From positions 744,001-808,000 of the forward strand of contig AP025576.1 of assembly GCA_022845955.1 (NCBI GenBank): a stretch of 64,000 nucleotides of DNA, read 5' to 3'. The stretch's first letter is position 1, and each line of letters opens with the position of its first letter. Under the pieces are notes generated by a model. The model made no database searches and was not told the DNA's origin. It saw only the letters and a program-made list of their open reading frames with translations. The stretch is from Lachnospiraceae bacterium (GTDB lineage Bacteria > Bacillota > Clostridia > Lachnospirales > Lachnospiraceae). Of the stretch, positions 18,264 to 27,098 are shown piece after piece. The position numbers were made by a program, and so were the translations under genes.

Positions 18264-19784
18264 GTGAAAAATATAAAACGAATAGTTAATAATTCTTTTT
18301 ATCTGATTTCTAAAGAAGAAAATGCTGTAATTTATGGTGCAGGAGCACTGGGTAGACAATTATATTTAGTAATTAATAAGCTTTGTCCTGTGATTGCTTT
18401 TTTTGATCAAAATGCAACAAAAGTACGGAAAAGGCTAACAACTATACCTATTTTAACTGCTGAAGAGGGAATAAAAAAGTATGGGAATGACTTGATAGTA
18501 TTTGTATGCATACATAATGCTGAAGTGCATTGGGAAGTTGCGGAAAAACTATATTCATTTGGTGTAGATAAAATAATTTTTTTACCAGTAGGTAATACCT
18601 ACGATAATGGTATGGCATTACGAATGTTATCTGTTTATTCATGCTTGTTTGAAGATAACTGTGCAGGAATAGGCAATATACCATTTTATTCTGTTATACG
18701 AAAATGTCCATGGCAGGAAGAAATAATTCGAGAAACGGCAAACTTTGTAGTAACGTGGTGTAGTATTGAAATATTATATACTTATAAAGAAGCCACTCAA
18801 TTCGAGAAGGAAGAAAAAATTGAATTACCAGATATTGCAAATCTTCCTGTGCCGGCCATGAGAGAAATGTTGGATGGTTACAGATATTTCTCCAAGGGAG
18901 AGGGTAATATCAAAGAATATATAAGTACCTATATGAGAATAGAAGGTTCTTTTAATAAAGAATGTTCTTTTTTAAAAAGAAGATTTTCTACGTTTCAAAT
19001 GCTTGAGACAGAGTGGAAAAATAACCAGGAATATTTCAAGTTTGCACCGATTGATGTTTCTTGGAACGAAAAAGGATATTTCAATATTATAGATGGACAT
19101 AATAGAGCCGCTTTTTTCTATTTAAAAGGAGTAAATTGGGTTCCGGTCAGAATGAAGAGAGAAGACTATTATTCTTGGAGAAATCAGGATATGGCACGAA
19201 AGGTAATAGATGAGCTAATACAAATAAATGAGGTGGAATTTTCCACACCTGTTCCACATCCTTTTTTTAAAAATATTAATTCTAAAAAAGAAAATAATGG
19301 GATCGAAGTATTAGGTATTATTCAAGAATTTTTAGGCCGGGAAATAAGAACTGTTAAAAGCATAGTTGAAATAAGTAACTATGAAGGGTATTTTGCAAGG
19401 AATTTTATAAGAACTGGCGCTAATAAAGTATTTGTAATTGAAGAATCAGAAACTATAAAAAATAAGATTATTCTAATTAACCAGCTAATGCAGATAAAAT
19501 CTATAAATGTTGTTAATGTAATTAAAAAAGATGACTTGGAATCGGAATTTGATGCTGTATTTTTATTTGATAAATGGAGTGAAAAAGAAATTAATGAATC
19601 AGACTTTACAGCGCTTTTTAAAAATAGTCGTTATTTATTTTGGGAATCAAAAAATGATCCTTTGAGAGAAAAAGATGCAATTTATCATCAAGGTAACTAT
19701 GATTCATATTTTAAGCTAATGAATAAATGTTATGGAAATAAAGTGAGTGAGATAGGCGTTTTTTATAATAGGGTGAATAAATGA
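18264..19784 (+). CDS. Three-module protein: Rossmann, ParB/Srx-like, methyltransferase-like
   Basis: 506 residues from the GTG at 18264, chosen for AGGTGGAG at 18251-18258; the frame opens further up inside the KdsC-like gene. Residues about 20-110 form a Rossmann-like unit (VIYGAGALGRQLY, then FFDQNA). The middle has WNEKGYFNIIDGHNRAAFFY and then VNWVPVRM, near 270-300, which resembles the G-H-x-R motif of the ParB/sulfiredoxin fold, a fold that includes free-serine kinases. Residues about 375-470 look like a decayed SAM-methyltransferase core (EISNYEGYFARNFIRTGANK). It is clearly paralogous to the next gene and overlaps it by ATGA. No known function; the domain reading is from pattern only. 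Confidence 0.7.
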   Translation: MKNIKRIVNNSFYLISKEENAVIYGAGALGRQLYLVINKLCPVIAFFDQNATKVRKRLTTIPILTAEEGIKKYGNDLIVFVCIHNAEVHWEVAEKLYSFGVDKIIFLPVGNTYDNGMALRMLSVYSCLFEDNCAGIGNIPFYSVIRKCPWQEEIIRETANFVVTWCSIEILYTYKEATQFEKEEKIELPDIANLPVPAMREMLDGYRYFSKGEGNIKEYISTYMRIEGSFNKECSFLKRRFSTFQMLETEWKNNQEYFKFAPIDVSWNEKGYFNIIDGHNRAAFFYLKGVNWVPVRMKREDYYSWRNQDMARKVIDELIQINEVEFSTPVPHPFFKNINSKKENNGIEVLGIIQEFLGREIRTVKSIVEISNYEGYFARNFIRTGANKVFVIEESETIKNKIILINQLMQIKSINVVNVIKKDDLESEFDAVFLFDKWSEKEINESDFTALFKNSRYLFWESKNDPLREKDAIYHQGNYDSYFKLMNKCYGNKVSEIGVFYNRVNK

Positions 19785-21268
19785 ACGATAAAACATTTGA
19801 ATTTAGTAAAAAGACTAATATTATTTTGTATGGAGCTGCATCTATAGGTCATCTGATTTTTGAAAATTTAACTTATAAAGGTTATAATGTAATTGGTTTT
19901 ATCGATCAACGTGCAAATGAATTAAGTAGTTTTATTGATCGGCCTGTATGGGCTTTAGAGGAAATTCCAATAGAGCTATTAAACAATACTAATACTATTA
20001 TTATCATATCAATTAAAAATGTTTTTGAACATGAAGAAATTGTTAAACAAATAATTAGTAAAGGTATTTTTAATATAATATATAAACCATATAATATTCT
20101 TCAGGGCGGCGGTTCTGATTATGAGCGAAAAATTAGTAAAATATACGATGCTATTCTTAATAATCAGTTTAATGAAATTTATGTAATACCACAGATAAGA
20201 GCAATTAAGTATGAATGTAAAGATTATGCTTTAATAAAAGAAATAGATGATTTTGTTTTAGCATATATTCCAGTTGAATTTATATTTACTAATAACTATA
20301 TCAATTCGCCAATGGAAAAGTGGGGAAATATAAATATTTTGGCTTTTTTTACTCATATTGGATTTTGGAACTCTTTATTGCAAGGTAATGATGAAGGATT
20401 TTGCGATTATGTAAATGAGTATTGTATGTATACTGCCTTAATTACTAATAAGATAAAGATTACTGATATGTGGAAAAAGAATGTAATTCGAAATCGGATA
20501 CAAATATTTGAACAAATGAAATTAAGTCTGGAAACAGACCCTCTTTTTTTTGTTAGAAATGCAGCAACAGCAGAATGGAATGAAAAAGGATATTTTAATT
20601 TAACAAGTGGTAAACATCGAACTACTTTTTTAGCAGCTTATGGATATCAATATATACCATTAAAAATAAAAAAATCTGAATATAATAAATTTATAAATAA
20701 AGAAGCGGTGGAAAAGTTGTCACTTTACTTGAGGAGCGAAAATAGCTATAAATTAGAAACAGTAATTCCTCATCCTTATTTTTTTAAACACGCGCAAATA
20801 AAAGAAAATGGATATTATATATTTCTTAGGGCGTTAGTTGATTTTTTTTCACGAATATCCTTTAAAAAATATGGAAAAATTGATTTTAGTAAATTGAGGA
20901 TATGTGATTGTATAGAAGAAAATTGTAACATAGTACGTCTTTTTTCCAGAATGGGTAGTTGTGTTTATCGAAGTTATAATTCTTCAGCATTACAGTTACA
21001 AATAGATAAATTATTTAATACACATTTAAATAATACGGATTTTAAAGATGATGAATATGATATAGCTGTATATAATTATAAATTTTTTGAGAATATTATT
21101 AATGATCAAAAATTAGTTGATGCAAATTACTATATAATTATGCAAGCTCAAAACGATGAGTTTGAAAAAATATGTTTTAAAATGAATTTTAAAATTATTA
21201 TTAAGATATCTTATGGTTATGAAATACGAGAGGATGGTAATTATTTAATTGAAAAAAGGCATGGATGA
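19781..21268 (+). CDS. Paralogue of preceding three-module protein
   Basis: 495 residues. It aligns along its length with the preceding protein: ILYGAASIGHLIFENL then GFIDQRA at the N-terminus, EWNEKGYFNLTSGKHRTTF then YQYIPLKIKK in the middle, and a shared VIPHPYF segment (VPHPFF in the first copy). Here the G-H-x-R of the ParB/Srx-like motif is G-K-H-R. The C-terminal third has the outline of a methyltransferase fold (RICDCIEENCNIVRLF) without a glycine-rich SAM loop. The gene is extremely AT-rich. Overlap with both neighbours implies a fixed stoichiometric unit, perhaps a heteromer. Function unknown. Confidence 0.7.
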   Translation: MNDKTFEFSKKTNIILYGAASIGHLIFENLTYKGYNVIGFIDQRANELSSFIDRPVWALEEIPIELLNNTNTIIIISIKNVFEHEEIVKQIISKGIFNIIYKPYNILQGGGSDYERKISKIYDAILNNQFNEIYVIPQIRAIKYECKDYALIKEIDDFVLAYIPVEFIFTNNYINSPMEKWGNINILAFFTHIGFWNSLLQGNDEGFCDYVNEYCMYTALITNKIKITDMWKKNVIRNRIQIFEQMKLSLETDPLFFVRNAATAEWNEKGYFNLTSGKHRTTFLAAYGYQYIPLKIKKSEYNKFINKEAVEKLSLYLRSENSYKLETVIPHPYFFKHAQIKENGYYIFLRALVDFFSRISFKKYGKIDFSKLRICDCIEENCNIVRLFSRMGSCVYRSYNSSALQLQIDKLFNTHLNNTDFKDDEYDIAVYNYKFFENIINDQKLVDANYYIIMQAQNDEFEKICFKMNFKIIIKISYGYEIREDGNYLIEKRHG

Positions 21269-22112
21269 ATATTTATTTAATCAGATATTAGATTTGTTAA
21301 TAGATATGGAAAGTGAGAGTTCAAAAAAAATATTAGTTGCTGGTATGGGAGGAAGTTATTCGCTAGGCTTACAAAATATAACAAGTGATTTAGACTTATT
21401 TGTTGTTTTTCAGGGGGATGATTTATCATACGCACATACTATTACCAAAGAAATTAGTGATGAAAAGAGAAAGATAGATTTGATGTGTTTGCCTATAAGC
21501 TTAATAATTGAAAATGCCGAACTTTGGATAAAGGAAAATAGAAGGTATCCAACTGTATATTATAAAACTTCTCATAAGAGAAATGAAGAAAGGCTCAAAA
21601 AGGATATTGAACGGGAAGATTTTGCAAGAGCTTTTTTATTTCGTACTCTTTTATCAGGTAGAATATGGTATATGCAAAATTTTATGGCTTATAGACAAGA
21701 TGACAATACAGTAGATCATGCAATCAGAATAATTGATATTTGTGACTACTTGTTTACAAGGGCCTATGGTAATTATAATGAGTTTATTGTGGATAAAGAG
21801 TTCGTACCATTAAGAAAATATTTATATACAATGCATGAAATATGTTCTATTAAATGGTTGTTAAAATACGAAACGAAACCCGAACCAGATTTTTATAAAT
21901 TAATTGGTTTACAAAGTTTAGATAGTGAAATTACAGAAGTATTTAAACAATGGTATTTCATGAATCGAGATTGTAAAATACAAAAAAATAAAGCTATAGT
22001 TTCAGGTAATCTCTTAATCAATAAATTCTTTTACCGTGAATTAGTAAATATAGGGAATCAAATGGAAAATATTAATAAAGAAAAAATTCTTCAGTTTGAG
22101 ATTGGAAAGTGA
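21249..22112 (+). CDS. Pol-beta-superfamily nucleotidyltransferase
   Basis: 287 residues from TTG 21249, or 283 from the ATG at 21261; neither has an ideal ribosome site and both overlap the previous gene. The catalytic motif GGSYSLGLQNITSDLDLFVV has the G-S-x-x-x-G and D-x-D layout of pol-beta nucleotidyltransferases (MNT/DUF4037-like), with a probable third acidic residue in KIDLMCL. The rest is a helical domain. Such enzymes add a nucleoside monophosphate to small molecules or proteins. As no CMP-sugar synthetase is present for the NeuB product, an activating or AMP-transfer role is conceivable but speculative. Confidence 0.75.
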   Translation: MKKGMDEYLFNQILDLLIDMESESSKKILVAGMGGSYSLGLQNITSDLDLFVVFQGDDLSYAHTITKEISDEKRKIDLMCLPISLIIENAELWIKENRRYPTVYYKTSHKRNEERLKKDIEREDFARAFLFRTLLSGRIWYMQNFMAYRQDDNTVDHAIRIIDICDYLFTRAYGNYNEFIVDKEFVPLRKYLYTMHEICSIKWLLKYETKPEPDFYKLIGLQSLDSEITEVFKQWYFMNRDCKIQKNKAIVSGNLLINKFFYRELVNIGNQMENINKEKILQFEIGK

Positions 22113-22124
22113 TGTGGATAGAAT

Positions 22125-23324
22125 ATGGCAGAAAATTTGGTTGAGATAAAAAGGATTTGTCCTATTTGTAAAAATAAGTATGGTAATAAATTAAAAGAAC
22201 TTCATATGATGCTTCCTAATGAATATGGGTTACCTGATGCATATGATGTTGTATGTTGTACGAAATGTGGATTCGTTTTTGCTGATACTAGTGCTTGTCA
22301 AGAAGATTATAATAAATATTATGAAAAGAATAATATTTATTCAGATAATTTTTGTGTAAAAAAGGCTAATGTAAAGTCATCTCTTTTGCAAAAAAGACGT
22401 GTTGAAATTTTGGAAAAGTTTATTGAAAAAGATATGAATATTATTGATATAGGATTTGGGAGTGGAGAACTGTTACAACTTTTAAAAAAAAGAGGATTTA
22501 TGCATCTATTTGGATTGGATCCCTCCGAATATGCAGTTGAAATGATTTCAAATAAGGGTATAAAATGTATTAAAGGTAATATATTTGATAATTGTGCACG
22601 TGAATTAAAGAATTCATTTAATGTAGTCGTTACTACTGCAGTTATTGAACATATCTACCAATTAGATGGACTTATGACGAAAGTGTTAGAATATTTAAAA
22701 GAAGATGCTCACGCTTATTTTTTTGTAGATGCGCCAGCTGTAGAGGGATTTCTAAAGTATTTAAATCCTATACCTAATAATTTTAATCATGAACATATAA
22801 ATTATTTTACTCTTCAAGGATTGGATAATTTATTAGGTTTATATGGATTCGAACGTGTTTTAGAAGATAAAGAATGCTATTTAGATTTAGATTTAAAAGA
22901 AGAGGCAATTAAAGATGTGGAGTTAATGGCGTTATATAAAAGGACATCAGTAGAAAGGGAAATTAGGAAAGATATAAACGCAAAAAAAATAGTAATACGA
23001 TATTTTGAGAAAATAGGTAGAATGAGTAATAAAATTTTTGAATTACTTAAGGAAGAACAAGAGATTGTAGTTTGGGGGACGGGTTCATATGCAATGCAGC
23101 TGCTGGCAGAAAATCCAGAAATCATTTCAAGAATATCTTATTTTGTTGATAATAATAAACAGAAATACAATGTAAAGATAGGTGGAAAAAGTGTCTTTAA
23201 TCCTGATATTTTACTTAAGAATGACCAAAAAAGTTTGATATTAATATGTTCTATGAATAATGCAAATGATATTAAAGAACAGATTAACAATATGAAAATA
23301 AAAAATAAATATTTCATTCTATAA
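22125..23324 (+). CDS. Sugar C-methyltransferase-like SAM enzyme
   Basis: 399 residues in the order seen in TylC3/NovU-type sugar C-methyltransferases. The N-terminal zinc-binding unit has two cysteine pairs (CPICKN, then CCTKCGFVFAD). A class I SAM domain follows at about 95-210, with IIDIGFGSGELLQLL as the SAM loop and VVTTAVIEHIYQLDG. A C-terminal Rossmann-like domain carries VVWGTGSYAMQLL near 310. The family methylates ring carbons of nucleotide-linked 4-keto-deoxysugars, which fits the RfbF/RfbH pathway genes further along. It lies 12 bp after the nucleotidyltransferase. Confidence 0.83.
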   Translation: MAENLVEIKRICPICKNKYGNKLKELHMMLPNEYGLPDAYDVVCCTKCGFVFADTSACQEDYNKYYEKNNIYSDNFCVKKANVKSSLLQKRRVEILEKFIEKDMNIIDIGFGSGELLQLLKKRGFMHLFGLDPSEYAVEMISNKGIKCIKGNIFDNCARELKNSFNVVVTTAVIEHIYQLDGLMTKVLEYLKEDAHAYFFVDAPAVEGFLKYLNPIPNNFNHEHINYFTLQGLDNLLGLYGFERVLEDKECYLDLDLKEEAIKDVELMALYKRTSVEREIRKDINAKKIVIRYFEKIGRMSNKIFELLKEEQEIVVWGTGSYAMQLLAENPEIISRISYFVDNNKQKYNVKIGGKSVFNPDILLKNDQKSLILICSMNNANDIKEQINNMKIKNKYFIL

Positions 23325-23391
23325 ATATAGGATAATAAGTTATATGGAACTGAATGTTTTGCGTATGGTTTAAATATCGATTGGAGTAATA

Positions 23392-24246
23392 ATGAATATA
23401 AAAATTACAGCTCTAGTTTTAGCATATAATGAGGAGAACAGAATACGTGATGTTCTTGAAAGGCTGGATAAATTTGACGAAATTGTTGTACATGATAAAT
23501 CGTCACAAGATAAGACAAGAGAAATTGCAGAAAAGTATGGTGCAAAAATAGTTAAAACAAAATATTATAATGATACGGTACCTCTGGATGTTCAACAGCA
23601 GCTAAGAGAATATTTGCTATCAGAACAAGACAACCAATGGATTCTATCGTTGACATCTTCTGATATTGTCCACTATGCATTTTATGATGAAGCAGTTCGC
23701 GTTATTGAAGAATATGGTGAAGAGTTCGATGTAATAGAAATACCGTGCTATCGTTATTCTATGGGGGTTATTGGAAAACACACTTTTTATGGAGATATAG
23801 AATATAAAGCAAAGTTATGGAAAAGAGAAGTATATATTCCTAAGATGACAATGATCCATGGTAGTATGTTTGAGAATATTGATAAAGCAAGGTTAAAGTG
23901 TAATAATCCTAAGGTGGCGATTTATCATCTGACTCATAGTAATTTGTTGTTGATTATGGATAGACATTGGAGATATGCTAAGCAATATGTGATTGATGCA
24001 GGAAGAGAAGGAAGAGATAGGAAACAGGTAATGGGTTACGCTGTGAGAGAATGTATCAGGCTTGTATTTCGTTATTGGAGACAAGGAATATACAGAACTA
24101 AACCAGAAGGACTAACACAGTTGATGATGCTTATAATGTATAATTGTATGATTTATTTAAATGGATATTTTAGTCCTGAAAAAGAGTTGGAAATAAAGCA
24201 AATTTATCAGGATATTGTTAGAGATTGTTCTGAAAAAAAAGATTGA
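23392..24246 (+). CDS. GT2 family glycosyltransferase
   Basis: 284 residues, GT-A type. The N-terminal strand and loop ITALVLAYNEENRI, then VVHDKSSQDKTREIAEKYGA, match the WaaE/KdtX-like branch of GT2, with DKSSQDKT in place of the usual D-S-x-S-x-D-x-T. The central LSLTSSDIVH takes the place of the DXD region and appears atypical. There are no membrane segments. A TGGAG site precedes the ATG. Donor and acceptor are unknown. Confidence 0.8.
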   Translation: MNIKITALVLAYNEENRIRDVLERLDKFDEIVVHDKSSQDKTREIAEKYGAKIVKTKYYNDTVPLDVQQQLREYLLSEQDNQWILSLTSSDIVHYAFYDEAVRVIEEYGEEFDVIEIPCYRYSMGVIGKHTFYGDIEYKAKLWKREVYIPKMTMIHGSMFENIDKARLKCNNPKVAIYHLTHSNLLLIMDRHWRYAKQYVIDAGREGRDRKQVMGYAVRECIRLVFRYWRQGIYRTKPEGLTQLMMLIMYNCMIYLNGYFSPEKELEIKQIYQDIVRDCSEKKD

Positions 24247-24282
24247 TTTATTAGTTATAAATAAAGCGAGGAGAAGCAAAAG

Positions 24283-25443
24283 GTGAATTTAAAAGATAAG
24301 CTTAAGGGTATTGTTATGCAGGATATTCCCTTAATTAGTTTAAAGAGGAAGGCACAAATCACTGAGTGGAAAAAGCAAATTATGGAAGGAGCAATAGCCG
24401 TAATATGGGGGGCTGGAGTTATGGGAGAAAGATGTTATCGATATCTTGAAGCTCTAGAGATACCTGTTTCTTTTATCGTTGATACTTATAAAAGAGGAAC
24501 ATTTTTGAATGAAAGGATTTCAATTTTTTCACAAGAAGAACTAGAAAAATATAATCCGGATAAAATAATTTGCTTTGTGGCAGTTGGGGGGGGGGTATTT
24601 GAAGTAATAAAAAAAGAATTGGATAAAAAAAATATTTTTAATATTGTTTCTGATAATTATTTAGATTTTTATCTAGAATCAATTTCAATTATGGTAAGAG
24701 AAGATATAGATAAAATAATTAATAATATTATTTCGGGTATTGAATTGTTTGATGATAATGAGTCTATAATGATTTACTGGAGACATTTACAAGATTATTT
24801 TTTAACTTCAGAGCATTGTTTAAATTTTAATTGGACTGATATGGCTATTCCAAATCAATATTTCACAAATGAATGTGTAGGAATTGAAAAAGATGAAATC
24901 ATTATAGAATGCGGGAGTTTTATTGGTGATTCAATAAAGGAATTATTAGAGATAATGAAAAGAGATGATTTTAAGTTATATTATTGTTTTGAAATGAATA
25001 AGAACAATTTTAAAAAACTGGAGTCATATCTTTATAATCAATCTCCACAGATTCAAAAAAAATTTATATGTATTAATAAGGGAGTGGCTGATAATAACAG
25101 ATATATTGGTTATATTAACTCATCAATTACGAGTGCTTTGACAGAAGGAAAATGTGATGAGTATGTAGAAATTGTTGCTTTAGATACAATTAATGAAGTA
25201 AGTAATTGCTCATTTATAAAAATGGATATAGAAGGTAGCGAAAAGGCGGCAATTAAGGGTGCTAAGCGATTGATTTCTAATAATAAGCCTAAGTGCGCCA
25301 TTTGTACATATCATTATGTCGCTGACTTGTGGGAAATACCTCTGTTATTACAGTCAATAGTACCAGAATATAATTTTTTATTACGGCATCATAGCAATGG
25401 TTGGAGTGAAACTGTTTGTTATGCTTCTATTTTCTCAGAATGA
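24283..25443 (+). CDS. FkbM-family methyltransferase with N-terminal Rossmann domain
   Basis: 386 residues, GTG start preceded by GAGGAG. The N-terminal 120 residues hold a second Rossmann-like unit (AVIWGAGVMGERCYRYL, FIVDTYK) similar to those at 18264, 19781 and 22125. The C-terminal half is FkbM-type: IIIECGSFIGDSIKELL as the SAM loop and FIKMDIEGSEKAAIKGA as the family signature. FkbM enzymes O-methylate sugars or lipids. A run of ten G residues (24586-24595) codes for VGGGV within the N-terminal domain; loss or gain of one base would truncate the protein, so it may be phase variable. In this sequence the frame is intact. Confidence 0.85.
   Translation: MNLKDKLKGIVMQDIPLISLKRKAQITEWKKQIMEGAIAVIWGAGVMGERCYRYLEALEIPVSFIVDTYKRGTFLNERISIFSQEELEKYNPDKIICFVAVGGGVFEVIKKELDKKNIFNIVSDNYLDFYLESISIMVREDIDKIINNIISGIELFDDNESIMIYWRHLQDYFLTSEHCLNFNWTDMAIPNQYFTNECVGIEKDEIIIECGSFIGDSIKELLEIMKRDDFKLYYCFEMNKNNFKKLESYLYNQSPQIQKKFICINKGVADNNRYIGYINSSITSALTEGKCDEYVEIVALDTINEVSNCSFIKMDIEGSEKAAIKGAKRLISNNKPKCAICTYHYVADLWEIPLLLQSIVPEYNFLLRHHSNGWSETVCYASIFSE
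24586..24595 (+). repeat. G10 homopolymer inside coding sequence
   Basis: Ten consecutive G residues in the FkbM-like gene, within very AT-rich surroundings. Long poly-G runs are classic slipped-strand contingency sites in bacterial surface-glycan genes. The present length keeps the gene in frame. Confidence 0.9.
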
Positions 25444-25495
25444 TTCTTAACTTAAATTAAAATATAAAATATGGAAAATAAATGGGGAGGAATGT

Positions 25496-26281
25496 ATGCA
25501 GGTAGTAATACTAGCAGGGGGTAAGCAAAGTACATTAAATGATGGTAAAGAAGGTATTCCTAAACCAATGGCTGAATTAGGAGGTAAGCCTTTAATATGG
25601 CATATTATGAAAATTTATTCATTTTATGGACTAAAAGATTTTATTGTATGCGGTGGCTATAAGCTAAATATGATAAAGGAGTACTTTCAAAATTTTTATT
25701 TTTACCAGTCAGATATTACAGTTGATTTGCAAAATAATATTATCAAAATTCATAAAAAACATGTGGAAGACTGGAATGTAACGGTGGTTAATACTGGACT
25801 ATTATCGTCTACTGGTAAAAGAGTAAGTATGATACAGAATTTTTTAAGAGATGATGATTTTATTGTAACTTATGGAGATTGTTTATCTAATATTAATCTT
25901 AATTCTCTAATAAATTATCATAAGAAAAGTAATAAAATTGCAACTCTTGTAGTTACTAAGCCTACGGGGAGAAATTCTTTGCTTCCTTTGGATGAAGAAG
26001 GAATGATGAGGGATACAAAAGAGGGTAATTTGATATCGGCGGAATTAAACGATAATGCTTGGATGAGTGCATATACTATGGTATTTAAGAAGCAAGTGTT
26101 TGATTATTTGAAAGGTAATTATGATTTGGAGAAGCAACTTTTTGTGGAATTATCTGAATGTAGAGAAATGACCACATATAAGCATAAAGGCTTTTGGCAA
26201 GCTATTGAAACAGCACGAGATAGAGATAAATTGGAAGAATTATGGAATGAAAATATAGCTCCATGGAAAATTTGGTGTTAA
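25496..26281 (+). CDS. RfbF-like nucleotidyltransferase with divergent nucleotide loop
   Basis: 261 residues, homologous over its whole length to the next gene (PKPMAELGGKPLIWHIMKIY, VVNTGLLSSTGKR, VTYGDCLSNINL, C-terminal APWKIW). It lacks the canonical G-x-G-T-R nucleotide loop: the N-terminus is LAGGKQSTLND where RfbF has LAGGMGTRISE. The catalytic arginine of the family is therefore absent from its normal place. It may be a subfamily with another specificity or a regulatory partner of RfbF. A GGGGAGGA site precedes the ATG. Confidence 0.82.
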   Translation: MQVVILAGGKQSTLNDGKEGIPKPMAELGGKPLIWHIMKIYSFYGLKDFIVCGGYKLNMIKEYFQNFYFYQSDITVDLQNNIIKIHKKHVEDWNVTVVNTGLLSSTGKRVSMIQNFLRDDDFIVTYGDCLSNINLNSLINYHKKSNKIATLVVTKPTGRNSLLPLDEEGMMRDTKEGNLISAELNDNAWMSAYTMVFKKQVFDYLKGNYDLEKQLFVELSECREMTTYKHKGFWQAIETARDRDKLEELWNENIAPWKIWC

Positions 26282-26320
26282 AAATATTCATTTGCAAACA
26301 GAAAGGAATTAGTGTATTAA

Positions 26321-27094
26321 ATGAAGGCAGTGATATTGGCAGGGGGGATGGGAACAAGAATTAGTGAAGAGTCTCAGATGAGACCTAAGCCTATGATTCA
26401 AATTGGAGGAAAACCTATTCTGTGGCATATTATGAAGCTATACTCCTATTATAATATAAATGAATTTATAATTTGCTGTGGATATAAGGGGTTTTTTATT
26501 AAAGAATATTTTATAAATTATTGCAAGTACCAATCTGATGTTAAGTATAATTTAGAGGAAGAAAAACAGATTATATATCAAAATCGAATAGAACCCTGGT
26601 TGGTGACGTTGGTGGATACTGGGCTTAATACATTAACAGCGGGAAGACTCTTAAAAATAAGAGAATACTTACAGGAAGAAACTTTTTGTCTTACGTATGG
26701 AGATGGTGTGTCTGATATTAATATATCGGCGTTGTTAGCATTTCATGAAAAAAATAGGAAAACAGTTACTATTTCAGCAACTAGACCAGCTGGAAGATTC
26801 GGTGCAATAAAAGTAGATTGTGCCAATGGAGAGGTAAAGGGATTTAAAGAAAAAGCTAGAAAAGATCAGGCATGGGTAAATGCAGGATTTATGGTGATGG
26901 AACCAGAGGTATTTTCTTATCTAGGAACAGGGGAAGAAATGTTAGAAGAGGGACCATTTGAAAGATTAGTGGAGGCCGGAGAAATGAATGCCTTTTTTCA
27001 TGAGGGTTTTTGGTCTCCTATGGATACAATAAAAGATAAGGAATATTTGGATAAATTGTGGATGAATACTGAAGCTCCCTGGAAAATATGGTGA
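26321..27094 (+). CDS. rfbF: Glucose-1-phosphate cytidylyltransferase
   Basis: 257 residues, the usual RfbF/DdhA length. All expected blocks are visible: LAGGMGTRISEESQMRPKPM at the N-terminus, IGGKPILWHIMKLYSYY, TYGDGVSDINI (metal-binding Asp), RPAGRFGAIK, AWVNAGFMVMEPEVF, and EGFWSPMDTIKDKEYLDKLW near the end. It would convert CTP and glucose-1-phosphate to CDP-glucose, the first step to CDP-3,6-dideoxyhexoses. The next enzyme, CDP-glucose 4,6-dehydratase (RfbG), is not in the window, while the later RfbH is at 29558. Confidence 0.92.
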   Translation: MKAVILAGGMGTRISEESQMRPKPMIQIGGKPILWHIMKLYSYYNINEFIICCGYKGFFIKEYFINYCKYQSDVKYNLEEEKQIIYQNRIEPWLVTLVDTGLNTLTAGRLLKIREYLQEETFCLTYGDGVSDINISALLAFHEKNRKTVTISATRPAGRFGAIKVDCANGEVKGFKEKARKDQAWVNAGFMVMEPEVFSYLGTGEEMLEEGPFERLVEAGEMNAFFHEGFWSPMDTIKDKEYLDKLWMNTEAPWKIW

Positions 27095-27098
27095 ACAA

